A stretch of DNA of 22,323 nt from a virus: IMG/VR virus record IMGVR_UViG_3300020183_000504, positions 1 to 22,323 of that record; one strand, given 5' to 3'. The stretch's first letter is position 1. Every line of letters starts with the position of its first letter. Positions 8,889 through 15,784 of this stretch are shown one piece after another. Both the position numbers and the translations under genes were made by a program. Below the pieces are notes generated by a model. That model was given only the letters and a program-made list of their open reading frames with translations, made no database searches and was not told the DNA's origin.

Positions 8889-9601
8889 CAGGACCTCGAC
8901 GTAATGCCGGGTTGCACCCTGACGTACTCTCCGGTCTTGGCCGTCTGCCTGCCGAGGGAGCCGTTGCGCGACGCCAGATACTTCATCTGCGCTGCCTGAT
9001 ACTGGCGTGTCTCGGCTCCTGCGCTCTCATCAAGGATGCAGGCAGCAACAAGGCCAAGGACAACGACGCGACCCGGGAACGGGACCACCACGCTGTCGTC
9101 CGTGCCAGCAACGTACTTCGGCGGCAAGACTTGGAACTTCACATAGGCCGAGTTCCCGTCATAGGTCGCACCCGGGCGCGGGAAGACGCCGATGCGCGGG
9201 TTGCCGATGGAATCCACGCCCTCGATGATGTAGCGCGACGGCTGGCCAATACTGTTGACCCGGTTCAACATCCGAAACTCGTTCTTGTCCGAGATCGGTT
9301 CCAGCGGCGGGACGCGACCGGAGACCGACACCTCTTGGATCGAGTGGATGAACTGCTTGGCAGTCGTAAGGGCCGTGGTGCCAACCGTGTAGATCGACTG
9401 GCCGCAGACCATAGTGATCGCAGCAGAGGCTTGGAGTTCGTTCCAAGTCCCCATGTCCGCGAGTTCCTCCATGATGTCATTCAGGAGGTTGATGCTGTTC
9501 TTCGTAAACTGGTTCTGCGTCGTCGTGGTCACGCGTCGGATGTTCATCCGGTCGCAGACCTCGTTGACGATCTCAAGAACCGTGAGATAGGGGGACGCCA
9601 T
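8888..9601 (-). CDS. Head-tail adaptor / tail tubular A-like protein
   Basis: This is a 237-aa protein starting MASPYLTVLEIVNEVCDRMN. The first 55 residues are helical (EIVNEVCDRMNI, INLLNDIMEELADMGTW) and are followed by a YTV...FIHSIQEVSV strand region, then PRIGVFPRPGATYDGNSAYV and a C-terminal helix (GLVAACILDESAGAETRQYQ, AAQMKYLASRNG). This helix, sheet, helix layout with an N-terminal 'NExxxRxN' helix fits the adaptor class that includes T7 gp11-like and P22 gp4-like proteins, which bind under the portal. It lies just before a large hub-like gene, the usual order. Homology is inferred from layout only. Its stop overlaps the next ATG (TGATG). Confidence 0.6.
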   Translation of the reverse strand: MASPYLTVLEIVNEVCDRMNIRRVTTTTQNQFTKNSINLLNDIMEELADMGTWNELQASAAITMVCGQSIYTVGTTALTTAKQFIHSIQEVSVSGRVPPLEPISDKNEFRMLNRVNSIGQPSRYIIEGVDSIGNPRIGVFPRPGATYDGNSAYVKFQVLPPKYVAGTDDSVVVPFPGRVVVLGLVAACILDESAGAETRQYQAAQMKYLASRNGSLGRQTAKTGEYVRVQPGITSRS

Positions 9602-9602
9602 G

Positions 9603-10292
9603 TCAGACCTCGCGGGCGCGAAGGTTCAGTTTCTCAAAGACGATGTTGCTCACGTTCAGCGTGGCAGTCGCAAAGACCTCCACAAAGGAGTTGGCCGTCA
9701 GCGTCACGATGCCGCCAACATGGCCCGCATAGGGGGCGGAGGAGGCTGCCATACGCAGTTCCATCGTAGTCTTGGCAAGCGAGACTCCGTCCTTGCCCAA
9801 GCGAACACCGACGTTCTGCGCCGCCGTCACCCCGCTGACCGTGAAGTCAACGTCGAACATAAAGGACTTCGGCTGCGTCCCCGTGTAGGTGAGGCGACCG
9901 CTGCCGTTGTGCTGGAACTGGTTGACCGTCTCGGCGCTCGTGCCGATGTTGGTCACGACGTAGGAGTTGATGGCCGTCGTGGAGATGACGCCATTGCTCG
10001 TGCCGTAGCACTCTGCCTTGGCAAGGCCAAAGATACCGTTGGCCGATACCTGAGTGAATGCAGCACCGGATGCCGAGATGGTCCCGAAGGTGCCGGTGTT
10101 GCCACCAACAACCGCCGCCGAGATCGTGGCGAACGTGACGCCACCCGCAAAGTTGACCGGGCCGTTGATCGTCTGGGCCGTGGTCTCCGCGAGGTTGAGC
10201 TGGCTGTCGATCAGGTTCTCGAAATCGCTGCCCGTGGGCGCGTCACCCGTCTCGAAAGCCTGCTTCAGCGTTGCCTTGTCCTGCTGTGCCAT
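9603..10292 (-). CDS. Fibre-like virion protein with PTxxDFxNLIDS attachment module
   Basis: This is a 229-aa protein starting MAQQDKATLKQAFETGDAPT. The N-terminal 35 residues contain LKQAFETGDAPTGSDFENLI then DS, a short module I know from the start of many phage fibre and appendage proteins. A Gly/Ala/Thr repeat-like shaft follows at 40-85 (VTFATISAAVVGGNTGTFGT). The rest, about 90-229, looks like a compact beta domain (QFQHNGSGRLTYTGTQPKSF, FMFDVDFTVSGV, VGVRLGKDGVSLAKTTMELR, VTLTANSFVEVFA) resembling jelly-roll-like head domains. It may be an adsorption or head fibre subunit. It shares the N-terminal module with the 234-aa protein near the left end. Confidence 0.65.
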   Translation of the reverse strand: MAQQDKATLKQAFETGDAPTGSDFENLIDSQLNLAETTAQTINGPVNFAGGVTFATISAAVVGGNTGTFGTISASGAAFTQVSANGIFGLAKAECYGTSNGVISTTAINSYVVTNIGTSAETVNQFQHNGSGRLTYTGTQPKSFMFDVDFTVSGVTAAQNVGVRLGKDGVSLAKTTMELRMAASSAPYAGHVGGIVTLTANSFVEVFATATLNVSNIVFEKLNLRAREV

Positions 10293-10295
10293 GGG

Positions 10296-10670
10296 TCACC
10301 GAGGGGGATAGGGGCCTGTGTCAGGGAAGACGATGAAGGAACACTCGATCTCCATGCTTCCAATGCTGCTGCCGATGTAGAGGTTGTAGCCGGGGAAACT
10401 CTTGATCGGCTTGTTGTTTGCGTCGTAGGCCAGTCCGGTCTTGCAAGCGGGTCCAGCGGCGGCCTCCGGGCGAACGAACGGAAGCGGTGCCGGGTCGTTC
10501 TCGGAGGTGATGAACCATTGCGGGTCGATAGGCTCGTCTTGGTCCTTGCGAACGTACAGACCATCCCAGCGACGGACGACCTGATCCGAATAGTGGACGA
10601 ACCCGCTCTCGTCGTCTTGGACGAGCCACCGGCCACGACGCCAGCGGTTGCGTTCTGTCCACCGTCCCAT
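10296..10670 (-). CDS. Conserved-type phage protein, Trp/Arg-rich (124 aa)
   Basis: This is a 124-aa protein starting MGRWTERNRWRRGRWLVQDD. The first half carries GRWLVQDDESGFVHYSDQVV then RRWDGLYVRKDQDEP and DPQWFITSENDPAPLPFVRP. I recognise this 'GRWLxxDDESGFxxYxDxVxxxWDGLYVRKDQxExxxPQ' pattern from small proteins in the tail or connector region of many phages, with no function known to me. The second half (NLYIGSSIGSMEIECSFIVF) is strand-like. It has one CxxG-free cysteine pair and no membrane segment. The ATG shares one base with the previous stop. It is probably a structural or assembly protein. Confidence 0.65.
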   Translation of the reverse strand: MGRWTERNRWRRGRWLVQDDESGFVHYSDQVVRRWDGLYVRKDQDEPIDPQWFITSENDPAPLPFVRPEAAAGPACKTGLAYDANNKPIKSFPGYNLYIGSSIGSMEIECSFIVFPDTGPYPPR

Positions 10671-11014
10671 CAGGCAACGCGCTCAGGACCGGCCTGAAGC
10701 GCCATCAGTTCCATGGTGGTCGCGCCGCTGGAGCGCACCGTGAAGCGCCAAGCCGCCACGGGGCCAGTAAGGGTTGCCGCCGTTCCGGTGCTGAAGGCGA
10801 TGCGCTCCGTCCAATGCGCCGACACGACGCCGGTCGAAAGGACACGGTCGATGGTCGAGGATGCGGAGCAAGCGGCGGCAAAGCTCCCGGCACCGCTGAT
10901 GACGCGGAAGTTGACCGCATACTCCTGAGTCGAGACCCAAGTGTCCGTGGGCCAGTAGATCGTCGTGGATTCCCCGTTGGCGAGGGAGAAAATCCAGTTC
11001 TTGGGGCGAGCCAT
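10670..11014 (-). CDS. Small beta-rich virion protein, unknown function (114 aa)
   Basis: This is a 114-aa protein starting MARPKNWIFSLANGES, three bases after the previous stop with GGAG upstream. The sequence alternates short strands (TTIYWPTDTW, YAVNFRVISGAG, AAWRFTVRSSGATTMEL) and is poor in charged residues, so a single beta sandwich is likely. Its texture (Ala, Ser, Thr, Val) resembles one domain of the preceding triplicated protein, but I see no clear motif match. Location between that protein and the fibre-like gene suggests a virion surface component. Its TGA overlaps the next ATG by one base. Confidence 0.6.
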   Translation of the reverse strand: MARPKNWIFSLANGESTTIYWPTDTWVSTQEYAVNFRVISGAGSFAAACSASSTIDRVLSTGVVSAHWTERIAFSTGTAATLTGPVAAWRFTVRSSGATTMELMALQAGPERVA

Positions 11015-11017
11015 GGA

Positions 11018-12448
11018 TCAGACTCCGTAGATCGAGGGGTCGAGGCGAGTGTAGACGATCTCGATTGCCGCATTGGCCGAGAGCGCCGCGATGCTGCCAG
11101 ACGCGGCAGCGACGTTGATGTAGATGGCCTGCGCCGTGGCACCGGCCTTGGCCCGGTTGACGCCCGAGCCATCAAAGGCCACCGCAGCCGTAGAGCGCAC
11201 GACCGAGTAGATGCCAGCCGCCGAGACCGAGACGCTGCCGAGGGTGTCCGAGGTGAAGACCGTGGGGGACGTACCCGCACGAACCGTCGCCTCGCCAGCC
11301 GCAGCCGTCCCGGCAATGTAGTTGATCCCGACCAGCGCCGCGCCGATGGGGAGGTAGCCCGCAAGCTGGCCCGAGACCACTCCGTTGGTGGAGGTGATGT
11401 TGGTCGTCAGCTTGGAGAACCGGCCCCAACCGACCTCCGGCTTCTTCTCGCCCCAAGTGCCGAGGAACTGGCCCGTGGCAATCGGACCCTGAAAGGTCGT
11501 CTCCTTCTGGCCGACACCGGGGTAGCCATCGCTCTGGCCGAGGCGGGTGAAGACGATCTCGCCAACCCCGAGGAGGGCCGCCACGCTGCCCGAGGCCGCA
11601 AGGACCGACATCCTGACCGGCTGCGCCGACCCGGTGTTGAGACCGCGATCCAGCGTCGCGCGAACCGCCGTGGTCAGGGCGACCTGATAGACGCCCGCCG
11701 CCGAGACGGAGACGCTGCCGAGGTTGTCCGACTCGCCGTTGATGGCAAAGCGAACCGTCGCCTCGCCAGCCGGGGCCGTGCGGCAGTAGAAGTTGATCTC
11801 GTTGAGGTAGCCGCCATACGGGATCACACCGATGACCTGACCCGAGACCGGGGACGAGGCCGCCGTAGCCTGCTGCGAGGTCTTGAGGGTGCCGCAGGCA
11901 AGCCGGGCCGGGATGCCGACATCCTGCGCCCCGGAACGAACAGGCCCCTGATAAGTCGTGTCATTGCCCTTGTGCGCCGCAACAAGATCGGGACGCTCGG
12001 TCAGGCTGATGCGGGTGTAGACCACCTCCACATAGGCCGCCGAGGAAAGGGCCGACGACGTACCCGAGATCGCGCCCGTGGACAGGTAGATCGGGGTGCC
12101 AAGGGACGAGACGCCAGCGTGGCTGAACGGCAGGGTCGTCTGGGCCGTGGCCGAGGTTACACGATAGATCGTGTTGCCCGAGACCGACACGCTGCCGAGG
12201 TTGTCGGAGCCGCCAGCGACCGTGCCAAACTTGACCACCGCCTCGCCCGTGAAAGCGCCGACCTTCCAGATGTTGATGTTACGAAGGATGGCGTCGAACG
12301 GCAGGACGGCCACCGGAAGCGAGGTAACGGGGACGGTCGTGATGGGAGTCCACACGGTGAACTGTCCAAAGCCCTTGGTCGTGAGCGCGGGAGCGCCGTT
12401 GTCCACGCCAGAAGCGACGGGGCCGAGAAACTGGGTCTTTCCGGTCAT
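11018..12448 (-). CDS. Virion protein made of three tandem beta-rich domains
   Basis: This is a 476-aa protein with AAGGA upstream of the ATG. It consists of three copies of one domain of about 150-160 aa, at about 6-147, 166-302 and 319-468. Each copy starts with FLGPVASG, YQGPVRSG or FQGPIATG, has a GEA segment (68, 228, 385), a LGSVSVS segment (84, 243, 403) followed by IY/VY, and ends in VVYTR, IVFTR or IVYTR. It is very rich in Ala, Gly, Ser, Thr and Val with alternating strands, and has no coiled coil or signal. Location right after the capsid gene and terminator suggests an abundant outer head protein or head fibre, possibly trimer-like by covalent repetition. I do not know the family. 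It could also be a tail spike part. Confidence 0.7.
   Translation of the reverse strand: MTGKTQFLGPVASGVDNGAPALTTKGFGQFTVWTPITTVPVTSLPVAVLPFDAILRNINIWKVGAFTGEAVVKFGTVAGGSDNLGSVSVSGNTIYRVTSATAQTTLPFSHAGVSSLGTPIYLSTGAISGTSSALSSAAYVEVVYTRISLTERPDLVAAHKGNDTTYQGPVRSGAQDVGIPARLACGTLKTSQQATAASSPVSGQVIGVIPYGGYLNEINFYCRTAPAGEATVRFAINGESDNLGSVSVSAAGVYQVALTTAVRATLDRGLNTGSAQPVRMSVLAASGSVAALLGVGEIVFTRLGQSDGYPGVGQKETTFQGPIATGQFLGTWGEKKPEVGWGRFSKLTTNITSTNGVVSGQLAGYLPIGAALVGINYIAGTAAAGEATVRAGTSPTVFTSDTLGSVSVSAAGIYSVVRSTAAVAFDGSGVNRAKAGATAQAIYINVAAASGSIAALSANAAIEIVYTRLDPSIYGV
11280..11301. repeat. 22-bp direct repeat inside the triplicated-domain gene, copy 1
   Basis: These 22 bases are identical to 11751-11772, in frame 157 codons apart. 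They encode the GEATVR segment of domain 3. A nearby stretch (around 11229-11250 versus 11708-11730, and 12188-12205) is also nearly identical and encodes LGSVSVS in all three domains. Confidence 0.8.
11751..11772. repeat. 22-bp direct repeat inside the triplicated-domain gene, copy 2
   Basis: This is identical to 11280-11301 and encodes the GEATVR segment of domain 2. Domain 1 has the diverged form GEAVVK at the same place. Confidence 0.8.
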
Positions 12449-12486
12449 GGGGAGATCCTTTGTTGATCTTCCGAGACTCTACTCTT

Positions 12487-12509
12487 GGGTCCCCTCTTCA
12501 CAAGGACCC
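12487..12509 (-). promoter_or_regulatory. Second small hairpin ahead of the triplicated-domain gene
   Basis: GGGTCC and GGACCC form a perfect 6-bp stem with an 11-base loop, just past the terminator and upstream of the next gene. There is no T-tract. It may protect the 5' end of a processed downstream mRNA. Its function is unknown, and chance is possible in such GC-rich DNA. Confidence 0.35.
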
Positions 12510-12512
12510 CAT

Positions 12513-12536
12513 GAGAAAGGGGGGCCGAAGCCCCCC
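12513..12536 (-). terminator. Rho-independent terminator after the capsid gene
   Basis: The minus-strand transcript reads GGGGGGC-TTCG-GCCCCCC followed by TTTCTCAT. This is a 7-bp all-GC stem with a stable UUCG loop and a short T-rich tail, 25 bases past the capsid stop. It should give partial termination, raising capsid mRNA over the tail genes. Confidence 0.85.
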
Positions 12537-12561
12537 TGTCCCAGCCAGATTGACTCTGGTC

Positions 12562-13452
12562 TTACGCGCCAGCCGACCCGTAGGCGTAGCGCCAATCGGT
12601 CACACCGACCGAGAAGCGCGCCGTCGTCTTGGTCTTCAGGATCTCCGTGTCGAACTCGTTGTCACGGGTGATCTCAGCGTTGCGACGACGGTAGAACGTC
12701 GCACCAGCCTTGGCGTTGGAGATGATGAACCACGCATCCGGGTCCGTAAGGAACGGGTTCACGATCAGGTCAAGCTGGCCCGCCATCGGATTGATGTCGT
12801 TGTCAGCCGAACCCACCGCGAACTTCGTCCCAAGGATCTTCTCCGCCACGAAGCGGTTGGTGGGGGCCACCAGCAGCTTCTCCGGCATGAGGTTGATCTT
12901 CAGGTCCGAATCGTCACGCCAGTCGTGGATGTCGATGTACGACTGCTCCAGCGACGCCTGCGTGAGGTCCGAGGCGACAGCGGGGATGTTGCGCTGCGTG
13001 CCGCCACGGACGTTCGGGTGCGCCGAGTTGAAGAACGAGACGCCATCGGCACCAAGCATCGTGCTGAAGCCAAGGTTGAAGACCGACGCTGAGACCGTCT
13101 CTTCGGTCTGACGCATCGACTCAGCCAGCATCTTCGGCACGTTGTTGATGACGTTGTACTGCTCGTCCTCCATCAGCTCACGAGTGATCGTCGTCCCCAG
13201 CCCGTAGGTCAAGTTGACGTACTCGCGCTGATAGCCCTGAAGCATATCGACGTAGGGGACGGAATCCCCATCGTCCTTCTGCCCGGCAAGGCCAAAGCCC
13301 GTCACGCCCTGCTCCTTCTCGAACGCCTTGTTCGAACGGCGCAGGATCATGAAGCGGTTCCAGAGCGGCGGATAGCGCCGGTAGGAGTCGGCCCAGATCG
13401 TGCTGATGCCGGGCCACAGGAGTTCGGGAAGATTGCCAGTTCCGGTCGTCAT
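12562..13452 (-). CDS. Major capsid protein (HK97-fold type)
   Basis: This is a 296-aa protein with GGGAGGAG before the ATG. It shows the layout of HK97-like capsid proteins of the group related to Mu gpT: an N-terminal arm (LLWPGISTIWADSYRRYPPL), then EKEQGVTGFGLAGQKDDGDS and YQREYVNLTYGLGTTITREL, where an E-loop would be. A helical spine follows (NNVPKMLAESMRQTEETVSA), then FFNSAHPN near 140-147, LLVAPTNRF near 191-199 and a strand-rich end with WFIISNAKAGATFYRRR and FSVGVTDWRYAYG. The FxxxHPN and LLVAP-x-x-x-xxA features are common in such capsids. Position after scaffold and decoration-like genes and before a strong terminator fits. No N-terminal prodomain is evident. An alternative identity is unlikely. 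Confidence 0.88.
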   Translation of the reverse strand: MTTGTGNLPELLWPGISTIWADSYRRYPPLWNRFMILRRSNKAFEKEQGVTGFGLAGQKDDGDSVPYVDMLQGYQREYVNLTYGLGTTITRELMEDEQYNVINNVPKMLAESMRQTEETVSASVFNLGFSTMLGADGVSFFNSAHPNVRGGTQRNIPAVASDLTQASLEQSYIDIHDWRDDSDLKINLMPEKLLVAPTNRFVAEKILGTKFAVGSADNDINPMAGQLDLIVNPFLTDPDAWFIISNAKAGATFYRRRNAEITRDNEFDTEILKTKTTARFSVGVTDWRYAYGSAGA

Positions 13453-13467
13453 GTTCGCTCCTCCCTA

Positions 13468-14058
13468 TCAGGAAGTGTACGAGTGGAGGGCGATGCGGAC
13501 CTCAAGGTCAATGAAGGCATTGCCCCAAGCCGCATTGTTCGCCACGCTTCCGAGGCCGCGAGCCTCTGTCGGCGCAAGGCCAAGGACCTGAAAGGTCTTG
13601 ACCGAGGTGTCCGCCGAAGCCGCACGGATCTGCATCACCGAGGTGCCAGCAGCCGTGTTGCCGTTCGTCGCAGCCGTCAGCGACACATACTGCCCGACCA
13701 GCGTCTCCGCAGCGGAGGCATCGGCCTGACACATGAACGTGATCTGCTGGCTGTCGTAGACCGCCGCCCAACCAGCCGTCGAGGCCGGGAGGAAGGGGCC
13801 ACGGCTCGGCTGGCTGAACGTCAGCGGGCGACCGTTCTCATCGAACAGTTCCGAGACGACGCCGAGGCAGCGGGTGTTCGCCGCAGCATTGGACGAGAGT
13901 CGGATGACACCAAGACCCGCCGAGTTGAACCGGACGGGATCGTTGATGAAGATGCCCTGAGTGTTACCCGACGCCGTGACTCGATAGAGCTTCGTGCGGA
14001 GGGTATTCCCAGCGGCCTTGCTACGAATGGCCTGAAGGCCATAAGGAGCGTCAGTCAT
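13468..14058 (-). CDS. Putative capsid decoration / minor head protein
   Basis: This is a 196-aa protein with AAGGAG seven bases before its ATG. The sequence is rich in Ala, Ser, Thr, Gly and Val with short alternating strands (LRTKLYRVTASGNTQGIFI, LGVIRLSSNA, QQITFMCQADASA, KTFQVLGLAP) and no long helix. This points to a compact beta fold. It has no signal or membrane segment. Small beta proteins directly before the capsid gene are often decoration or stabilisation proteins in phage genomes. This placement, 15 bases before the capsid ATG, is the main reason for the call. I do not recognise a family by motif. It could instead be a head fibre base or a head-completion protein. Confidence 0.55.
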   Translation of the reverse strand: MTDAPYGLQAIRSKAAGNTLRTKLYRVTASGNTQGIFINDPVRFNSAGLGVIRLSSNAAANTRCLGVVSELFDENGRPLTFSQPSRGPFLPASTAGWAAVYDSQQITFMCQADASAAETLVGQYVSLTAATNGNTAAGTSVMQIRAASADTSVKTFQVLGLAPTEARGLGSVANNAAWGNAFIDLEVRIALHSYTS

Positions 14059-14080
14059 TGGTTATCTCCTTGTGGAAGGG

Positions 14081-14533
14081 TTAATCGATGGTGATGTCGC
14101 CATCGACGGTCACACCCGTCTTGGCGCGAATGTCTCTCTTGGCCCGAGTCTTGAGGCCCGAGACCTGCTCCTGAGATGCGTTGCGGTAGAACGCCTCGCG
14201 CTCACGAGCCATCTCTTCGGGCATCTTCATCAGGACCATGTCCCGATACTCCAGCACACCGGCCGGTGTCCCCGCACCGCTCTCCACACCGTTTGGACGG
14301 TCGTGAACGGCGTCCCCAACATCCGCCTGCTCCCAACCTTCTGCTCGCTTTCGGAGCATATTGGCGGGTTCGGCGTGGACCCAGCGAAGCCTGTTGGATG
14401 GGTCCTTTGCCTTGATGCCGAGAGGCGCAGCGGGCGTCCAGCTACGGTTTCCCTTCTTCGCGTTCTTCTTTCGGCCCTTCATCGACTCCGCAAGCGCACC
14501 GGCTCCGGTCTCGATCTCGTGATTATCTGCCAT
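14081..14533 (-). CDS. Conserved-type head region protein, unknown function (150 aa)
   Basis: Starting at ATG 14533 gives 150 residues, MADNHEIETGAGALAESM and onward. This start has GGAGG six bases upstream and lies one base after the previous stop. An in-frame start ten codons earlier would overlap that gene. The first third is basic and disordered-looking (KGRKKNAKKGNRSW), followed by DPSNRLRWVHAEPANMLRKR and AEGWEQADVGDAV. The central WVHAEP...RKRAEGW pattern recalls short proteins found between scaffold and capsid genes in several phages, but I cannot name a family. Residues 105-135 are a charged helix (MPEEMAREREAFYRNASQEQ), then a basic stretch and the end VDGDITID. It may be a minor head protein or an assembly partner of the scaffold. 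Confidence 0.6.
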   Translation of the reverse strand: MADNHEIETGAGALAESMKGRKKNAKKGNRSWTPAAPLGIKAKDPSNRLRWVHAEPANMLRKRAEGWEQADVGDAVHDRPNGVESGAGTPAGVLEYRDMVLMKMPEEMAREREAFYRNASQEQVSGLKTRAKRDIRAKTGVTVDGDITID

Positions 14534-14534
14534 G

Positions 14535-15470
14535 TTAGTCCTCCACCGCAACGGCCCTACCAATGGCCTTCTTCTGTTTCAGGTAAAGCTCGTGCGCCTC
14601 CTTTGCCGTCTTGGCAAGGGAACCGCGTCCGCCCATGAACATCGCCTCCGCAATGACGCGCTCCTGATTGCTCAGGTTCGTCTGCTGGCGCTCTGCTGGT
14701 GCCGGTCGCCCGCGAGGCGACGTAAAGGCGCGGCGCACCGGGTTCGGCGCGTCGTCTTCGTCGTCATCGTCCATCAGGCGAACCATGCGCTTGTCCACCT
14801 CCTTGAGAAGTTCGCGGATCGACGCATTGCCCATGCCGGGCTCGTTTGCCACCTTCTGGATCATCTCTTGGGTGGCCGCGAACTCGGGATGGTTCGGAAG
14901 CGCCCAAGGACGCAGCGGCTCGCCATCGTCGCCCTTAGCCGTCTGCCAGCCCTGAAGGACTTGCATCTCGGTCTGGGTGATTGGCGGCGCGGCTTCGGCA
15001 GCGGGGGCGGGAGGCCTCTTGCTCTCCTGCTTCATCTCAAGCAGGCGCTCGTTGACCTCCATGAAGGCTTCCGTGTCGCCGGTTGCGAGGGCTTCCTTCG
15101 CCTCCTTCTTAAGGGTGGCAAGTTCCGCCTGCGTCTCCTTGTCCTTCAGGCCGCCAGCGATGCTTTCGAGGGCCTTCTGGAGCTTGCCGTTCTGCTCGGC
15201 AAGGAGGGAAATCTGGCGCTCGGTCTTCTCCGCGCGTTCGTTCGCCTCCTTCGTGTGCCGGTATAGGCGGTTGAAGCGGGCCTTCAGCTTGGGGTCTTCG
15301 ATTTCGACCCAGTCCGTGCCTTTCTCTTCACCCTCCTCCGCTTTCGCCTTGGGGGCCGGGGTGGCGGCGGGCTTGGGTTCAGGAGAAACTGCTTGAGGCG
15401 CAGCAGGCTTCTGAGGAGTGGCGACTTCGTCATCCGACACCTCGACCCGGTTTCCGATGCGCTCGCTCAT
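14535..15470 (-). CDS. Putative capsid scaffolding / head assembly protein
   Basis: This is a 311-aa highly charged protein that overlaps groES by ATGA. Residues 16-50 are a Pro/Ala/Glu linker. Residues 55-150 (PKLKARFNRLYRHTKEANER and onward) are rich in Glu, Lys, Gln and Leu with heptad-like spacing and should form coiled coil. A second helical part follows at about 155-230. There is an acidic patch DDDDEDD near 234-240 and a basic C-terminus with KAHELYLK-type helix residues near 290-300. Low aromatic content, charge, coiled coil and location two genes before the capsid protein fit a scaffold that guides procapsid assembly and then leaves. No protease motif is visible. The name is from composition and order, not clear homology. 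Confidence 0.65.
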   Translation of the reverse strand: MSERIGNRVEVSDDEVATPQKPAAPQAVSPEPKPAATPAPKAKAEEGEEKGTDWVEIEDPKLKARFNRLYRHTKEANERAEKTERQISLLAEQNGKLQKALESIAGGLKDKETQAELATLKKEAKEALATGDTEAFMEVNERLLEMKQESKRPPAPAAEAAPPITQTEMQVLQGWQTAKGDDGEPLRPWALPNHPEFAATQEMIQKVANEPGMGNASIRELLKEVDKRMVRLMDDDDEDDAPNPVRRAFTSPRGRPAPAERQQTNLSNQERVIAEAMFMGGRGSLAKTAKEAHELYLKQKKAIGRAVAVED

Positions 15471-15784
15471 GCGGCCACCGCCTTCTCGTCACCCTCGATG
15501 ATCCCGATGATGTCCTCTTCCTGCATGACGTACAGGCCCGGCTCAAAGGCAATGGGTTTGGCTGCCCACTTCCCGAACAGGACCCGGTCACCGGGCTTCA
15601 TCACCTCGCAGGCTTCGCCCACGGAAATGACGATGCCCTCATCGGGGATCATCTTCTCTTCGACGGTCTTGGGGATCTCGAAACCCATCTTGGACAGGCC
15701 CGAGAACTTTGTGGCGATGGACGCTTGTAGCGTCTCAGCGCGAACGACGACCCTTGCAAACAAGGGCTTGAGTTTCTTGCTCAT
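15467..15784 (-). CDS. groES: Phage co-chaperonin GroES (Cpn10)
   Basis: This is a 105-aa protein, in the size range of GroES (about 97) and T4 gp31 (111). GroES caps the GroEL folding chamber. Visible landmarks are KPLFARVVVR at 6-15 (the usual KPL-x-DRV-x-V strand), GFEIPKTVEEKMIPDEGIV at 34-52 (matching GGIIIP-type mobile loop then EG-x-V), SVGEA, KPGDRVLFGKW at 63-73, and YVMQEEDIIGIIE at 85-97 (matching the xxxxEEDILAVIE end). The mobile-loop region is several residues longer than in bacterial GroES. The segment between SVG and KPGD is short, so the roof hairpin is missing, as in gp31. The start ATG has AGGAG close upstream inside a hairpin. The stop overlaps the scaffold-like gene as ATGA. 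Position directly before scaffold and capsid suggests capsid folding with host GroEL. Confidence 0.92.
   Translation of the reverse strand: MSKKLKPLFARVVVRAETLQASIATKFSGLSKMGFEIPKTVEEKMIPDEGIVISVGEACEVMKPGDRVLFGKWAAKPIAFEPGLYVMQEEDIIGIIEGDEKAVAA

Noticed and set aside
10814-12466. 550-codon plus-strand open frame
   Set aside because: It mirrors the triplicated-domain gene. Its composition (Arg, Asp, Gly) and apparent repeats derive from the real gene's repeats on the other strand.
12474-12503. Possible sigma70-like promoter (TTGTGA, 16 bases, TAGAGT on the minus strand)
   Set aside because: Only four of six bases match in each box and part lies in a hairpin. This level of match is expected by chance.
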